From Mesorhizobium sp. WSM3860 (lineage in GTDB: Bacteria > Pseudomonadota > Alphaproteobacteria > Rhizobiales > Rhizobiaceae), in the NCBI RefSeq assembly GCF_002294995.1, contig NZ_NSGF01000031.1, forward strand, positions 1 through 46,004: DNA of 46,004 nt. Reading direction: 5' to 3'. The notes beneath the pieces were generated by a model, which worked only from the letters and a program-made list of their open reading frames with translations, did not search any database and was not told where the DNA came from. A program made the position numbers and the translations under genes. Shown in pieces: positions 33,495 to 42,183 of the stretch. The number at the start of each line of letters is the position of its first letter. Position 1 is the first letter of the stretch.

Positions 33495-34508
33495 ATGCTG
33501 GAAAAATTCGAGCGTTACCCGCTCACCTTTGGACCCACACCCATCGAGAAGCTCGACCGGCTCGGCGAGCATCTGGGCGGTAACGTGGAGATCTATGCCA
33601 AACGCGAGGACTGCAACTCCGGCCTGGCGTTCGGCGGAAACAAGCTCCGCAAGCTCGAATACATTATCCCCGACGCGATCGCATCGGATGCCGATACCCT
33701 TGTCACCATCGGTGGCGTGCAGTCCAACCACACGCGCATGGTCGCCGCCGTTGCCGCCAAGATCGGCATGAAATGTCTTCTGGTTCAGGAGAGCTGGGTT
33801 CCGCATGAGGATGTCGGCTACGACCGGGTCGGCAACATTCTCTTAAGCCGCATCTTGGGAGCAGAGGTGCGCCTGGTCGACGAGGGCTTTGACATCGGCA
33901 TTCGCCACAGTTGGGAAAAAGCGCTCTATGAGGTCAAGGCGAGGGGCGGCAGACCTTATGCGATACCAGCGGGCGCATCTGTTCACCCAAATGGCGGACT
34001 CGGCTATGTCGGGTTCGCCGAGGAGGTGCGCGCCCAGGAGAAACAGCTTGGGTTTGCCTTCGACTACATCGTCGTTTGCACTGTCACCGGTTCAACACAT
34101 GCCGGCATGATCGTCGGGTTCGCCGAGGACGGTCGACGGCGCAACGTGATTGGCATCGATGCCTCCGCCACGCCTACAAAGACAAAGGCGCAGGTGCTTC
34201 GTATTGCCCAACAGACAGCGATGCTCGTTGAGCTGGGAACGGACCTCGTCGAGGCCGACGTGGTGTTGCTCGAAGACTATGCGTATCCGTGTTATGGCAT
34301 TCCGTCCGACGAAACCAAGGAGGCAATCCGCCTGTGCGCTCGGCTCGAGGGTATGATTACCGATCCGGTTTATGAGGGCAAATCGATGCAAGGGATGATT
34401 GACCTCATCCAGAGAGATTTCTTTCCAGGGGGATCGCGGGTCCTCTATGTCCACCTCGGCGGCGCGCCGGCGATCAACGGTTACGGCTACACCTTTCGCA
34501 ACGGCTGA
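33495..34508 (+). CDS. acdS: 1-aminocyclopropane-1-carboxylate deaminase
   Basis: This 337-residue PLP enzyme degrades the ethylene precursor ACC to ammonia and 2-oxobutyrate, lowering ethylene in the nodule. The PLP-lysine is in GGNKLRKLEY. The phosphate-binding loop TVTGSTHAGM and other ACC deaminase segments (EDCNSGLAFGGN, QSNHTRMVAAVAA, LGYVGFAEE) are present. GGAGAG precedes ATG 33495. NifA-dependent acdS genes are known in Mesorhizobium symbiosis islands. In this sequence I found neither a clean TGT-N10-ACA nor a good -24/-12 promoter in the 400 bases upstream. Confidence 0.96.
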   Translation: MLEKFERYPLTFGPTPIEKLDRLGEHLGGNVEIYAKREDCNSGLAFGGNKLRKLEYIIPDAIASDADTLVTIGGVQSNHTRMVAAVAAKIGMKCLLVQESWVPHEDVGYDRVGNILLSRILGAEVRLVDEGFDIGIRHSWEKALYEVKARGGRPYAIPAGASVHPNGGLGYVGFAEEVRAQEKQLGFAFDYIVVCTVTGSTHAGMIVGFAEDGRRRNVIGIDASATPTKTKAQVLRIAQQTAMLVELGTDLVEADVVLLEDYAYPCYGIPSDETKEAIRLCARLEGMITDPVYEGKSMQGMIDLIQRDFFPGGSRVLYVHLGGAPAINGYGYTFRNG

Positions 34509-35498
34509 CGCTCGACAGGTCTCGACGTGCCGTGTCTGCCGTGACAGCGCTGCGCCAAGTTTGTCCGATGGCCGTCGGGAAACCCTGTGGGCTGATGACT
34601 GCCGCCGCCACGTGGTGGTCGTGGCGCTGGCATGCTTACCAGTTTTTGCTTGTGCTCAATGTGGGCTGGAGCCGCATAAGAGACAGCAGACATGGCCGTT
34701 TAAGTTTTTGTCATTTAGCGGCTGCGGCAATGATCGCCATGAATTTGATAAATTGCAAACCACGAACGTGTCGCGCAGGCGCTCAGGCATCTACTTGATC
34801 AGGTACGGAAGCTGTGACCAAGCGTGCTCGTGGTCGTGCTCGGCGAGCACATCGCCGGCCACCCTGGCGCGGAGGTGAACTGGGCCAGCAGGGGCGGGGC
34901 GAAAAGGCGTCCCTGCGAGCGTGACAACAGGCAGGTCGATATCCGGCCTAACGGCTTAACGACGGATTGCTTTATAGCTATTGCGAGCGTCGACCAGACC
35001 GTCGTCCCTTCATCTGTCTTGACCGAAACGGCGCGTTCAGCGCGCGCATGGCCTTCGAGCGGATTCGTCCATCTGGCGCTCTCTTGACACTCGTGCGGAG
35101 CGAAGTTTGGGGCTACGACTTCACCGAGCCGCTCTATAGGAAGGGGCGCGCAAGGGGAGGCGACGATGAGATCAAGTTGTCCCCCCATCTTCAGGTGTCG
35201 ACAGTCACATATCGGCCCTGCTTATCCCTCTTCGAGACCCAAGGTGGTTGATCTTGCGGATCGGAGACAATCTCTGCCTGAGCCTTCCCAGCCGCACGGC
35301 GCGGCTCGCCGAGCTCTCGATACCTGCATCATCTAAACCTTCGAAACGAGCCTCGACACGCTCCCGACACTCCTCAGGGAGGGCTGCGATCACGGCAAGC
35401 TTGCGTTCCATCATTTTCTTCCTCTTCTTCGCCACCGCGGGCGGTTGAGATCTCCCCCTGCAAGCGTTTGTTCGATGGTGTGCTGATTGTTGGCCCGG
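34509..35498. other. Eroded stretch after acdS
   Basis: Several medium-length frames exist on both strands, but none has a family resemblance I trust. A minus-strand segment beginning MMERKLAVIAALPEECRER (about 35414 downward) looks locally protein-like but is not closed by any known domain. Confidence 0.35.
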
Positions 35499-35606
35499 AA
35501 CGGGAACTCGCATCGAGCCATTGCCATCGCCCGCGCGCTCATCCGCGACGGCGGGCGCCGTCGCTTCTTCAACGCGACAACGAGCGCGCTGCTCGATCAT
35601 CCCACA
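35499..35606 (+). pseudogene. ABC exporter ATPase remnant
   Basis: The frame reads AIAIARALIRD, then FFNATTSALLDHP. This is the stretch from just after the signature motif to the D-loop of MsbA/LapB-type exporters, where ILLFDEATSALD is normal. Walker B is damaged. No other part of the gene is recognisable nearby. Confidence 0.5.
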
Positions 35607-36307
35607 TTATTGTGAGATTATCGAAATCGGACATGAATGCTGGCGCTTCAACAACCGCGGCTGATCACCACACCAGTCCAAGACGATCCGCGCTCACCGG
35701 GCTGCGCAACCCGGACCAGCTCCGCCCAGCGAGCGCTAAGCGCCACGCGCTGCAGCCAATTTCTGCCGGGGATATTCGCTGCGGCCAAGCAAGTGGGATA
35801 CCTTCTCAAAGCGAAACTGGCTTCTTATCGGTGTAGCACTGCCAAGGTGCTCTACTGGGCGCATTCGCAGGCGCGATTGACAATCCTTTGGTTGGACCGA
35901 GCTAGGCCAGAGAGCGATATCCGCAAAGCTTCGCCGCAGGAGCCTGCGCCGCGCCGCTTACACAGGCGCCGGCATCGATTGCCGATGAGGCCGTCATTCG
36001 TCGCTTCAATGAATGGTGCGGCCATGCTGGTTATGGGTGCGCATCGACGATCTCCACATAAGGGCACGCTGGGGCATCAACCGCCTCTCGTCGAAACCAC
36101 ACAACCTCTCCTATTTCTCGGCAGTACGCTCCACGCTCGATCTGATCGGGGTCAAGACAACCGCAGCCTCCTAGCCATGGTGCTGCCAAAACAGCACCAC
36201 GCGAACGGCGAAGATGATCAACGTCCATGATGGAACAGTCCTTCGAAACGGCATCGAAGGCGCGTACCCTGGTCGTGCTGAACACCACCAAGAGAAGGAA
36301 ACGATCT

Positions 36308-36340
36308 ATGGAGCAGATTGCCACCGTCGGCCTGAATCAG
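36308..36340 (+). pseudogene. IS110-type transposase start scrap
   Basis: MEQIATVGLNQ resembles the first residues of another IS110-family transposase (MEQIATVGLD). It ends at the 3' edge of queC, so this short scrap may mark an old insertion point at the end of the que genes. Confidence 0.35.
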
Positions 36341-36345
36341 GGCGC

Positions 36346-37083
36346 TTACGCCAATTCATGGGAGGCCAAGGGTGCCTCTTTGGACGATCGGAATTGCTCC
36401 CATCCTGCTGCGCGAAGATTACACTCGAAGCAGGTCCCGCAACCGAAACCCCAGCTATGTCGATGCTCGCGGTCTCCGCTATAGCAGGTGTGACTTTCTT
36501 CGCAGATGAGCTTCACCAGCGGCTCGCCGCCCAGCGAGTCCGCCAGCGCCCAGGTCTGCGCCTTGCCCAGCCGCATAAGGGGTGTGTGAATGACGAGACC
36601 CGTCTCCATTCCAAGGTTCAGGGCAAGTTGCATCGCTTTAACTGCGTCATCTCGACAATCCGGGTAGCCGAAACGATCCATCTCGGACACGCCGATCACC
36701 AGGTGTTTAGCGCCGGTCCGGTAAGCTATCGAGGCCGCAAAGCCGAGGAACAGAAGGTTGCGGCCAGGCACGAAGGTATTTGCTTGGCCGTTCGCGTTTA
36801 CTGCGAACTCGACGTCGCGCGTGAGCGCGGTATCACTGATTTGGCCGAGCACGGCCATGTCAATCATGTGGTCCTCGCCTAGTCGTCCACGCCAGGCCGG
36901 AAAGTCTTTTCGAATGCGCCCGAGCAGGTATGGCCGCACATCGAGCTCGATCCGGTGCTTCTGCCCATAGTCGAAGCCGATTGTCTCGACGCGCTCGAAG
37001 TTCTCCAGCGCCCAGGTCAGGCAGGTTGTCGAATCCTGCCCGCCGGAGAAAAGGACCAGTGCCGTTCCCGAATCTCGTTGCAT
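36346..37083 (-). CDS. queC: 7-cyano-7-deazaguanine (preQ0) synthase QueC
   Basis: This 245-residue ATP-dependent enzyme turns 7-carboxy-7-deazaguanine into preQ0. The PP-loop SGGQDSTTCL is at the N-terminus, with VPGRNLLFLGFAASIAYR in the middle. The zinc site uses CYSGDREHRHSWGFGCGTCFEC. ATG 37083 lies 4 bases after the queD stop. It is the last gene of a tight minus-strand run that starts at iscA (39117). No terminator is obvious after it. Confidence 0.95.
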   Translation of the reverse strand: MQRDSGTALVLFSGGQDSTTCLTWALENFERVETIGFDYGQKHRIELDVRPYLLGRIRKDFPAWRGRLGEDHMIDMAVLGQISDTALTRDVEFAVNANGQANTFVPGRNLLFLGFAASIAYRTGAKHLVIGVSEMDRFGYPDCRDDAVKAMQLALNLGMETGLVIHTPLMRLGKAQTWALADSLGGEPLVKLICEESHTCYSGDREHRHSWGFGCGTCFECNLRAAGWEQFRSSKEAPLASHELA

Positions 37084-37087
37084 CAGG

Positions 37088-37441
37088 TCAACCCTCGTAT
37101 TCAGCCCAGCACAGCGGCGTCTCATAGACCGTTACCGAGCACATCTGGCCAATAAGCGGCTTGGTTTGGTTCCAGATCCAGACTGCAATGTTTTCCGCGG
37201 TCGGATTTTCGAGACCCTCAATCTCATTCAGATACTGATGGTCGAGACGTTGCAAAAGCGGTCCGAACACAGCCTCAACATCGAAGAAATCGATGACAAA
37301 GCCCGTGTCTGGATCGACAGGCCCTTCCAGACGCAGTTCCACACGGTATGAATGGCCATGCAAGCGGTGACAGCGGTGGGTCTCTGGCACACGCGGAAGA
37401 CGGTGCGCTGCCTCGAAGGTGAACACTTGCGTAATTTTCAT
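37088..37441 (-). CDS. queD: 6-carboxytetrahydropterin synthase QueD
   Basis: This 117-residue enzyme makes the pterin intermediate of 7-deazaguanine synthesis. The zinc histidines are visible in FEAAHRLP and CHRLHGHSYRVE. DTGFVIDFFDV and LDHQYLNEI are typical of the family. ATG 37441 is chosen because it overlaps the stop of the ancestral queE frame (ATGA), and the longer frame to 37501 lies inside queE. Intact. Confidence 0.95.
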   Translation of the reverse strand: MKITQVFTFEAAHRLPRVPETHRCHRLHGHSYRVELRLEGPVDPDTGFVIDFFDVEAVFGPLLQRLDHQYLNEIEGLENPTAENIAVWIWNQTKPLIGQMCSVTVYETPLCWAEYEG

Positions 37442-38072
37442 GGGATCCCGAGAAGCTTGTGGGTTTGCAGGCTCAAGCGCCAACGTGGGTTGGCAAGACA
37501 ATAGGCCACTGCAGCGGCCGTATTCGTATCGCGCCCTGGCCCATCCATTGGCTGAAGCAAAAGGTGCTCAAACGAGAGAACTTCGAAATGTTCGGGCTCC
37601 GCGCCATCTGAGGGTATACAAGCTTTAGCTCATCCCCTGCCGTGACCACGAGGCGTGCATTGCATTTCGGACTGACGCACAGCCAGTCGATGCCGGGGAG
37701 CGCGGGAATGGTACCGTTGGTCTCAACGGCAATCTCAAACGCCAAGGAATGCAGCGCTTCCAGGAGTTGTTTATCGATCTGGAGGAGGGGTTCTCCTCCG
37801 GTGAGCACGACAAGACGCTGCCCAGGTCCCGACCCGCGCCAGGCTTGCTCGACCGCCAACGCAAGCTCCCGCGCGGTGGCAAAATGTCCGCCACCGGGGC
37901 CATCTACCCCTACGAAATCAGTGTCGCAGAATCCGCAGAATGCTCTTTCCCGGTCGCCTCCACGTCCCGACCAAAGGTTACAGCCGGCGAAACGACAAAA
38001 TACGGCGGCCCGCCCGGCATTTCGTCCTTCACCTTGAAGAGTGTAGAAAATTTCCTTGACCGCATATGACAT
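37438..38072 (-). pseudogene. queE: 7-carboxy-7-deazaguanine synthase QueE, frameshifted
   Basis: The first 155 residues match the radical-SAM enzyme QueE: EIFYTLQGEGRNAGRAAVF, cluster cysteines in FCRFAGCNLW...CGFCDTDFVG, LTGGEPLLQ and ELKLVYPQ. Near 37610 the frame shifts. The other frame then supplies the expected C-terminus (EHLLLQPMDGPGR, NPRWRLSLQTHKLLGIP) and ends exactly in the ATGA overlap with queD. The undisturbed frame instead yields 45 unrelated residues. This is either a recent inactivating indel or a sequencing error, since everything around it is intact. Confidence 0.88.
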
Positions 38073-38075
38073 TGC

Positions 38076-38312
38076 TCAGGCGGCCTTCGAGTGAGCAATG
38101 GAACATCTGTGCCGGCTTCCGAGACGCGGCAAAAGGTGGGAGATGACCCGCCGCACGCTTTCCAGCTCGTTCCACTGTCGGGGCCCGATAAGGAACACCC
38201 ACACGCCCGATCTCCACGCGGAATCAGGTTTCAGCGGGTGGAAGCGGTGGGGAAGGGTCTCCGGTTCCTCGATGCCTACCACCACGAAAAATGCCGCCAT
38301 CACGTCGCTCAT
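38076..38312 (-). CDS. Small hypothetical protein in the iscA-que run
   Basis: This 78-residue frame starts with ATG overlapping the stop of the NifU-like gene (ATGA) and ends 3 bases before queE. Such perfect packing argues that it is translated. The sequence (MAAFFVVVGIEEPETLPHRF, SGVWVFLIGPRQWNELES) is not a family I recognise. It could be a remnant of a larger gene. Confidence 0.5.
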   Translation of the reverse strand: MSDVMAAFFVVVGIEEPETLPHRFHPLKPDSAWRSGVWVFLIGPRQWNELESVRRVISHLLPRLGSRHRCSIAHSKAA

Positions 38313-38770
38313 GGTGATGACGCCTTGACGAGGACCAGGCGTGAGAATCCTGGCGTCTCCTCGAAAGCCTGCCTCACAGCACGGAAGAACTCGCTCATCA
38401 GCCGCAAGCCGCGCTCCAGAATGAGGCGGTCGAGCGATGAGTATGTCGTGTCCGGCGGCATGGCGCCGAGAAAATCCGCCATGTCCTCATCGGCGATCTG
38501 AAGGGCTTCATCGATGGTCTTGCCGACGATGAATTCGGCAAGCGGCGAGGAAGCGGTTATGTCCGAGCCGCGGCCGAAGGTCTGGAACGTTGCGGCGGAG
38601 ATCGTCTGCGTCTTACGGTCGAAAGCCATCGTCAATTTAAGCCCATCGCCGTAGGCGACGGCGCCGACCTTGCCGGCCGCTTTGGGGATGTCCAAAGCGC
38701 CGACATTGTTGGGGTTGATGAAATAGACCTTGTCGCTGATGAGGTAGACGTTGTCGGTATCATCCCGCAC
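38309..38770 (-). CDS. NifU/IscU scaffold-like protein lacking all cysteines
   Basis: From GTG 38770 (AAGGA 8 bases upstream) this 153-residue protein follows the N-terminal IscU-like domain of NifU: SDKVYFINPNNVGAL, FQTFGRGSDITASSPLAEF, KTIDEAL and ADFLGAMPP. The three cluster cysteines are replaced: YGD for CGD, FGRGS for FGCGS and YSS for HCS. No cysteine occurs anywhere in it. The NifU ferredoxin and Nfu domains are absent. It cannot hold a cluster in the usual way. It may be a decaying gene or a protein with a new, perhaps regulatory, role. It sits 26 bases after iscA. Confidence 0.78.
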   Translation of the reverse strand: MRDDTDNVYLISDKVYFINPNNVGALDIPKAAGKVGAVAYGDGLKLTMAFDRKTQTISAATFQTFGRGSDITASSPLAEFIVGKTIDEALQIADEDMADFLGAMPPDTTYSSLDRLILERGLRLMSEFFRAVRQAFEETPGFSRLVLVKASSP

Positions 38771-38796
38771 GGCGCCGATCCTTGTCGTTATGACGC

Positions 38797-39117
38797 CTAG
38801 CCGAAGGACTTGCCGCAGGCGCATTTGTCCCGCGCATTGGGATTGTCGAAGACAAAGCCCGGGGAATCCAGGTTCGTCACGAAGTCAACGGTCATGCCGG
38901 CGAGATGGGGCTGGGACCTTGCGTCGATGAACACCTTGACCCCGTTCGCCTCCATGATGGCATCCCCCTCGCGCGAGACGCTTTCCAGACCCATCTGGTA
39001 TTTGAGGCCGGCGCAGCCGCCCGGCTCGACCATGATGCGAAAGCCTTCTGCCGGTTCGTCGGCGCGGGAAAGCGCGGCCTTGACGGCGGCGACAGCGTTT
39101 TCAGTGAGTGTGATCAT
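38797..39117 (-). CDS. iscA: IscA/HesB-type Fe-S carrier of the nif type
   Basis: This 106-residue A-type carrier has the three conserved cysteines: C35 in GGCAGLKY and the C-terminal pair in KCACGKSFG (99 and 101). In nif regions such a gene (iscN/nif-iscA) normally precedes nifU and nifS and helps deliver iron-sulfur clusters to nitrogenase. Here a cysteine-free nifU-like gene follows and no nifS is seen. A sigma-54 promoter and a NifA site lie directly upstream. Confidence 0.92.
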   Translation of the reverse strand: MITLTENAVAAVKAALSRADEPAEGFRIMVEPGGCAGLKYQMGLESVSREGDAIMEANGVKVFIDARSQPHLAGMTVDFVTNLDSPGFVFDNPNARDKCACGKSFG

Positions 39118-39153
39118 GGACTATTTTCTTGCTGATGCGTTCGCAAGCCGCGC

Positions 39154-39169
39154 TGCACAGAACGTGCCA
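39154..39169 (-). promoter_or_regulatory. Sigma-54 promoter of the iscA-que operon
   Basis: On the minus strand the sequence is TGGCACGTTCTGTGCA: a perfect -24, GTGC at -12 and correct spacing. Transcription would start about 25 bases before iscA. Confidence 0.78.
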
Positions 39170-39213
39170 GAGAGGAAATTGGATAAAACAACCGGTTGGC
39201 TGATTTTGCGCCC

Positions 39214-39229
39214 TGTCTCACATCCAACA
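39214..39229 (-). promoter_or_regulatory. NifA upstream activator sequence of the iscA-que operon
   Basis: TGTCTCACATCCAACA fits TGT-N10-ACA, 45 bases upstream of the -24 box, closer than usual. A near-match with ACT in place of ACA lies about 18 bases further upstream. Confidence 0.65.
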
Positions 39230-40091
39230 ATTTGTCGGATGTCCGACTGAGTGAAACCTTGCGTACAAAAAGCGGCATCGGACAAATCGCCAATGTCGTC
39301 GCCTGAGCACAGCCTCGCTTTCGATGTATGAACGTGGACCGGGTGGGAACATCTAGTCGTGCTGCGCTCCAAAGGCGCCCCGTTATCACCACCGGTGCGG
39401 TGGCGAACACCGGGGTTGTTGATGACGCTTTGATCGCGCCTTCTCGAAGCAGGCGCCGTCTGCGTCGCCTCGTGGGTGGCGAACACCACTCGCGTGCTCG
39501 GCCCGCGGCCGCAGTGCGGCCGTCACTCGCGAGGGCCGACTGAGGAATTGTAAATGCCGTCAAGCCAGGTGGGCCAACGCGCCCCCAAGGGATCGGCCCA
39601 ATCACTGGCACGGCGACCACGGCTTCGATTAGAGGGCGCGCCGGTCAGCTCCAGTTCTATCGCAAACCGCGGTCTGGCTCGTCCGCGCTCCAAGACGAAA
39701 CTCGAGCGAGCACCGGTCTCGCCGTCACATCGAAGGAGAGAAATCGCTATCTGTCACAGCTACTCGTGGGCAAGGATCCCGTCACGGCCGGAATAGAAAA
39801 ATACCTAAGCATCGTGGTTTCAATCATGCTGGCAAACCGGGGTGGTTATGTCATTGGCCCCCGTGAACAACCCCGCCGATAAAGTTGCCCCAAGGCGGGT
39901 CCCTATCCCTATCCAAAGCGATGCAACAGATTCGTCAAACAAGTTTACAGACTCTTTGCGCATGCAAGTCGCCGACCATGCTACTTCAAGTCCGAGATGG
40001 GCCGTAGCTAATCGTCCAACTCAACGGTTTGGAATGCGTGAACATAGAACCTGCAACGTTGATCGCAAGCCGCGTACAGAGAGGCCCTTTA
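39230..40091. other. Intergenic region before the aminotransferase cassette
   Basis: No gene is recognised. No TGT-N10-ACA or -24/-12 pair pointing right was found. A stretch at about 39908-39957 recalls parts of a nod box but with wrong internal spacing. Confidence 0.4.
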
Positions 40092-41351
40092 ATGGATATC
40101 GACATTTTTGCAGCTTACGAGTCTAACGTTCGTCGCTATGGACGATCGTTTCCAACGGTCTTTAAAAAGTCACTTGGGGCGACAATCTGGGACGAGTCCG
40201 GCAAGCCCTATATTGATTTCCTTGTAGGGTCGGGCGCGCTCAACTACGGTCATAATAACCCGGGTATCATGGCGCCGGCAATCGAATATCTCGCCGAGCA
40301 AAATATTGTCTTGTCGCTTGATATGTATACAGTCGCAAAGCGTGATTTCATCAAAGTTTTCGTTGAGTCGATCCTGAAGCCTCGGGGCCTTTCTTACAAG
40401 ATACAGTTTCCTGGGCCGACCGGGACAAACGCTAACGAAGCGGCGTTGGCGCTGGCGCGAAAATATACCGGCCGCTCGAGTGTCATGGCCTTCACAAATT
40501 CGTACCACGGCATGTCGCTCGGCTCCTTGGCTGTGTCGGGTTCAGCGTCAACCAGACAGCTTGGCGGCGTTGCTCGCCACGATGTGATCCGTGTCCCTTA
40601 CGAGAACTATCCGAACCAAACTTTCGATTCCGCGAGCTACATCGATCACGTGTTGGCCGACCCAGGCAGCGGGATAGAAAAGCCGGCCGCAATCATCCTG
40701 GAGCCCATCCAGGCAGAAGGCGGTATGAACACCGCATCCGCACCTTGGCTCTCAGAAATTCAGCGCATTTGCCGTAAGCACGATGTTGTTTTCATCGTCG
40801 ACGATATTCAGGCAGGTTCGGGACGAACGGGCGATTTCTTCTCATTCGAGTTCGCGAAAATCGAGCCCGACATCGTGTGTCTTTCAAAATCGCTAAGCGG
40901 TTCAGGCAACCCGTTGTCTATAGTTCTCATTCGCCCCGACCTGGATATATGGAAGCCGGGAGAACATAGCGGGACCTTTAGAGGCAATAATCTCGCCTTC
41001 GTGACTTCCGCGGCCATGTGCACAATGTGGTCCGATAGGCAGTTCACTACAGCCGTCGAGCGGACGGCCGTCAAACTGCAAGAACAACTTGATCGCCTCG
41101 TTGCGAAATTTCCTAATTCCATTGAACAGAAGCGCGGCCGCGGTCTGATGGCCGGCCTCAAGTGCCGTTCACAGGCCCTTGTCGGTCGCGTGCACGATGT
41201 CGCGTTCCAAAACGGCCTTCTGATCGAGTCTTCAGGGCCAAATCGCGACGTCATCAAAGTCCTTCCGCCGATAACCATCTCAGATGACGAACTCGATCAC
41301 GGCATTGCCATTCTCGATCAGGCACTACAGGAGAAAACAAATGGCAACTAA
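40092..41351 (+). CDS. Class III aminotransferase, EctB (diaminobutyrate)-like
   Basis: This 419-residue PLP enzyme resembles diaminobutyrate-2-oxoglutarate transaminase. Segments are GSGALNYGHNNP, the phosphate-binding GPTGTNANEAAL, FTNSYHGMSLGSL, the cofactor aspartate region IVDDIQAGSGRTG and the PLP-lysine in CLSKSLSGSG. GAGAGG precedes ATG 40092, which starts at the family N-terminus (DIFAAYESNVRRYGRSFP). The gene overlaps the next by 11 bases. No other ectoine genes are present, so it probably provides or consumes a diamino acid for the cassette encoded with it. Confidence 0.9.
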   Translation: MDIDIFAAYESNVRRYGRSFPTVFKKSLGATIWDESGKPYIDFLVGSGALNYGHNNPGIMAPAIEYLAEQNIVLSLDMYTVAKRDFIKVFVESILKPRGLSYKIQFPGPTGTNANEAALALARKYTGRSSVMAFTNSYHGMSLGSLAVSGSASTRQLGGVARHDVIRVPYENYPNQTFDSASYIDHVLADPGSGIEKPAAIILEPIQAEGGMNTASAPWLSEIQRICRKHDVVFIVDDIQAGSGRTGDFFSFEFAKIEPDIVCLSKSLSGSGNPLSIVLIRPDLDIWKPGEHSGTFRGNNLAFVTSAAMCTMWSDRQFTTAVERTAVKLQEQLDRLVAKFPNSIEQKRGRGLMAGLKCRSQALVGRVHDVAFQNGLLIESSGPNRDVIKVLPPITISDDELDHGIAILDQALQEKTNGN

Positions 41352-42183
41352 CCAAGCACTTCAAACGCCGGCCATCTCGCCTATTACGATCAAAGAACGA
41401 ACCGGGTCGATCAGCACTGCGGAGATCATCTCGGTCCTGAAGGGTGAGATCACGGCTCTGCATATCAAGCAAGCTTTCAGCAGCGAAATAGCTGACCAGA
41501 TCACCGCGAATTTTTTTGGCAGTCCCGGAATTAACGAGCGCAACGATGGTGTCCCTGGACAATATGTCGGCGCTTCCCACTATAGGAAGGATGCAGCCAC
41601 TTATTTCAGGCAGGCGGAAAATGCGCGGCCGCACGTTGAGGCTCTTTTTGGCAATTTAGTTGACCCGGTCCGAGCATTATTCGAAGCGCTGAAGCGCGAG
41701 CTTCAGAAAGAGGGCATCGAATTGCGGCTGGCCCGTTCAGAACACGGTCAGGCTAACGTCTGTCGCGCTCTCAGTTGGTCTGGCAGTGGCACATTTGCCT
41801 TGGACCCCCACGACGATGTCGCTCAAGTGCTACGTGCCGGGAACGATTACGAGCTCTCTGCGGTAGCGCACAATACCGTCGCAGCGCTCAACTTTTATCC
41901 CAGTATGCCTGAGGAAGGTGGAAACTTGAGGCTCTGGAGTCACAAACCGACAGTCGCGGACCGAAAATCGCAGGGTTTGGAGACCACGGGATATCCCTAC
42001 TCCGCAACGTATCTCGAGGCCATACCCAGTCGCGAAGTCAAGCTCGAGGCTGGGGATATCGCCCTACTTGATGGCGGCTTCGTTCATGGGGTCACCGGTC
42101 AATCAGGCAGCGGAAAGCGTCGCGTTCTTCTGAACAACTTTTTCGGGTTTGCGCGGCCGGATCTTGTTCTCTGGTGGACATGA
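41341..42183 (+). CDS. 2-oxoglutarate/Fe(II)-dependent oxygenase-like protein
   Basis: This 280-residue protein has a probable iron-binding H-x-D (DPHDDVAQV), a distal His in GGFVHGVTGQ and an arginine pair (KRRVLLNNF) for 2-oxoglutarate, in the order expected of a double-stranded beta-helix oxygenase. The family is not one I can name more closely. ATG 41341 has CAGGAGAA upstream and overlaps the aminotransferase stop, so the two are co-translated. It likely hydroxylates the product of the aminotransferase or of the ATP-grasp enzyme. Confidence 0.78.
   Translation: MATNQALQTPAISPITIKERTGSISTAEIISVLKGEITALHIKQAFSSEIADQITANFFGSPGINERNDGVPGQYVGASHYRKDAATYFRQAENARPHVEALFGNLVDPVRALFEALKRELQKEGIELRLARSEHGQANVCRALSWSGSGTFALDPHDDVAQVLRAGNDYELSAVAHNTVAALNFYPSMPEEGGNLRLWSHKPTVADRKSQGLETTGYPYSATYLEAIPSREVKLEAGDIALLDGGFVHGVTGQSGSGKRRVLLNNFFGFARPDLVLWWT

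Noticed and set aside
36000..36130. MLVMGAHRR string resembling the end of a universal stress protein
   Set aside because: Only a few residues fit, the glycine motif is absent and no other part of the fold is present.
38073..38320. preQ1 riboswitch before the que genes
   Set aside because: There is no leader: queE follows the small ORF by 3 bases, and no preQ1-type aptamer pattern was seen upstream of iscA either.
39905..39960. Nod-box-like sequence before the aminotransferase gene
   Set aside because: ATCC, GATG, CAAACAA and TTTAC occur in nod-box order, but the ATC to GAT distance is 6 or 12 bases instead of 9, and the rest needs several gaps. I do not count it as a NodD site.
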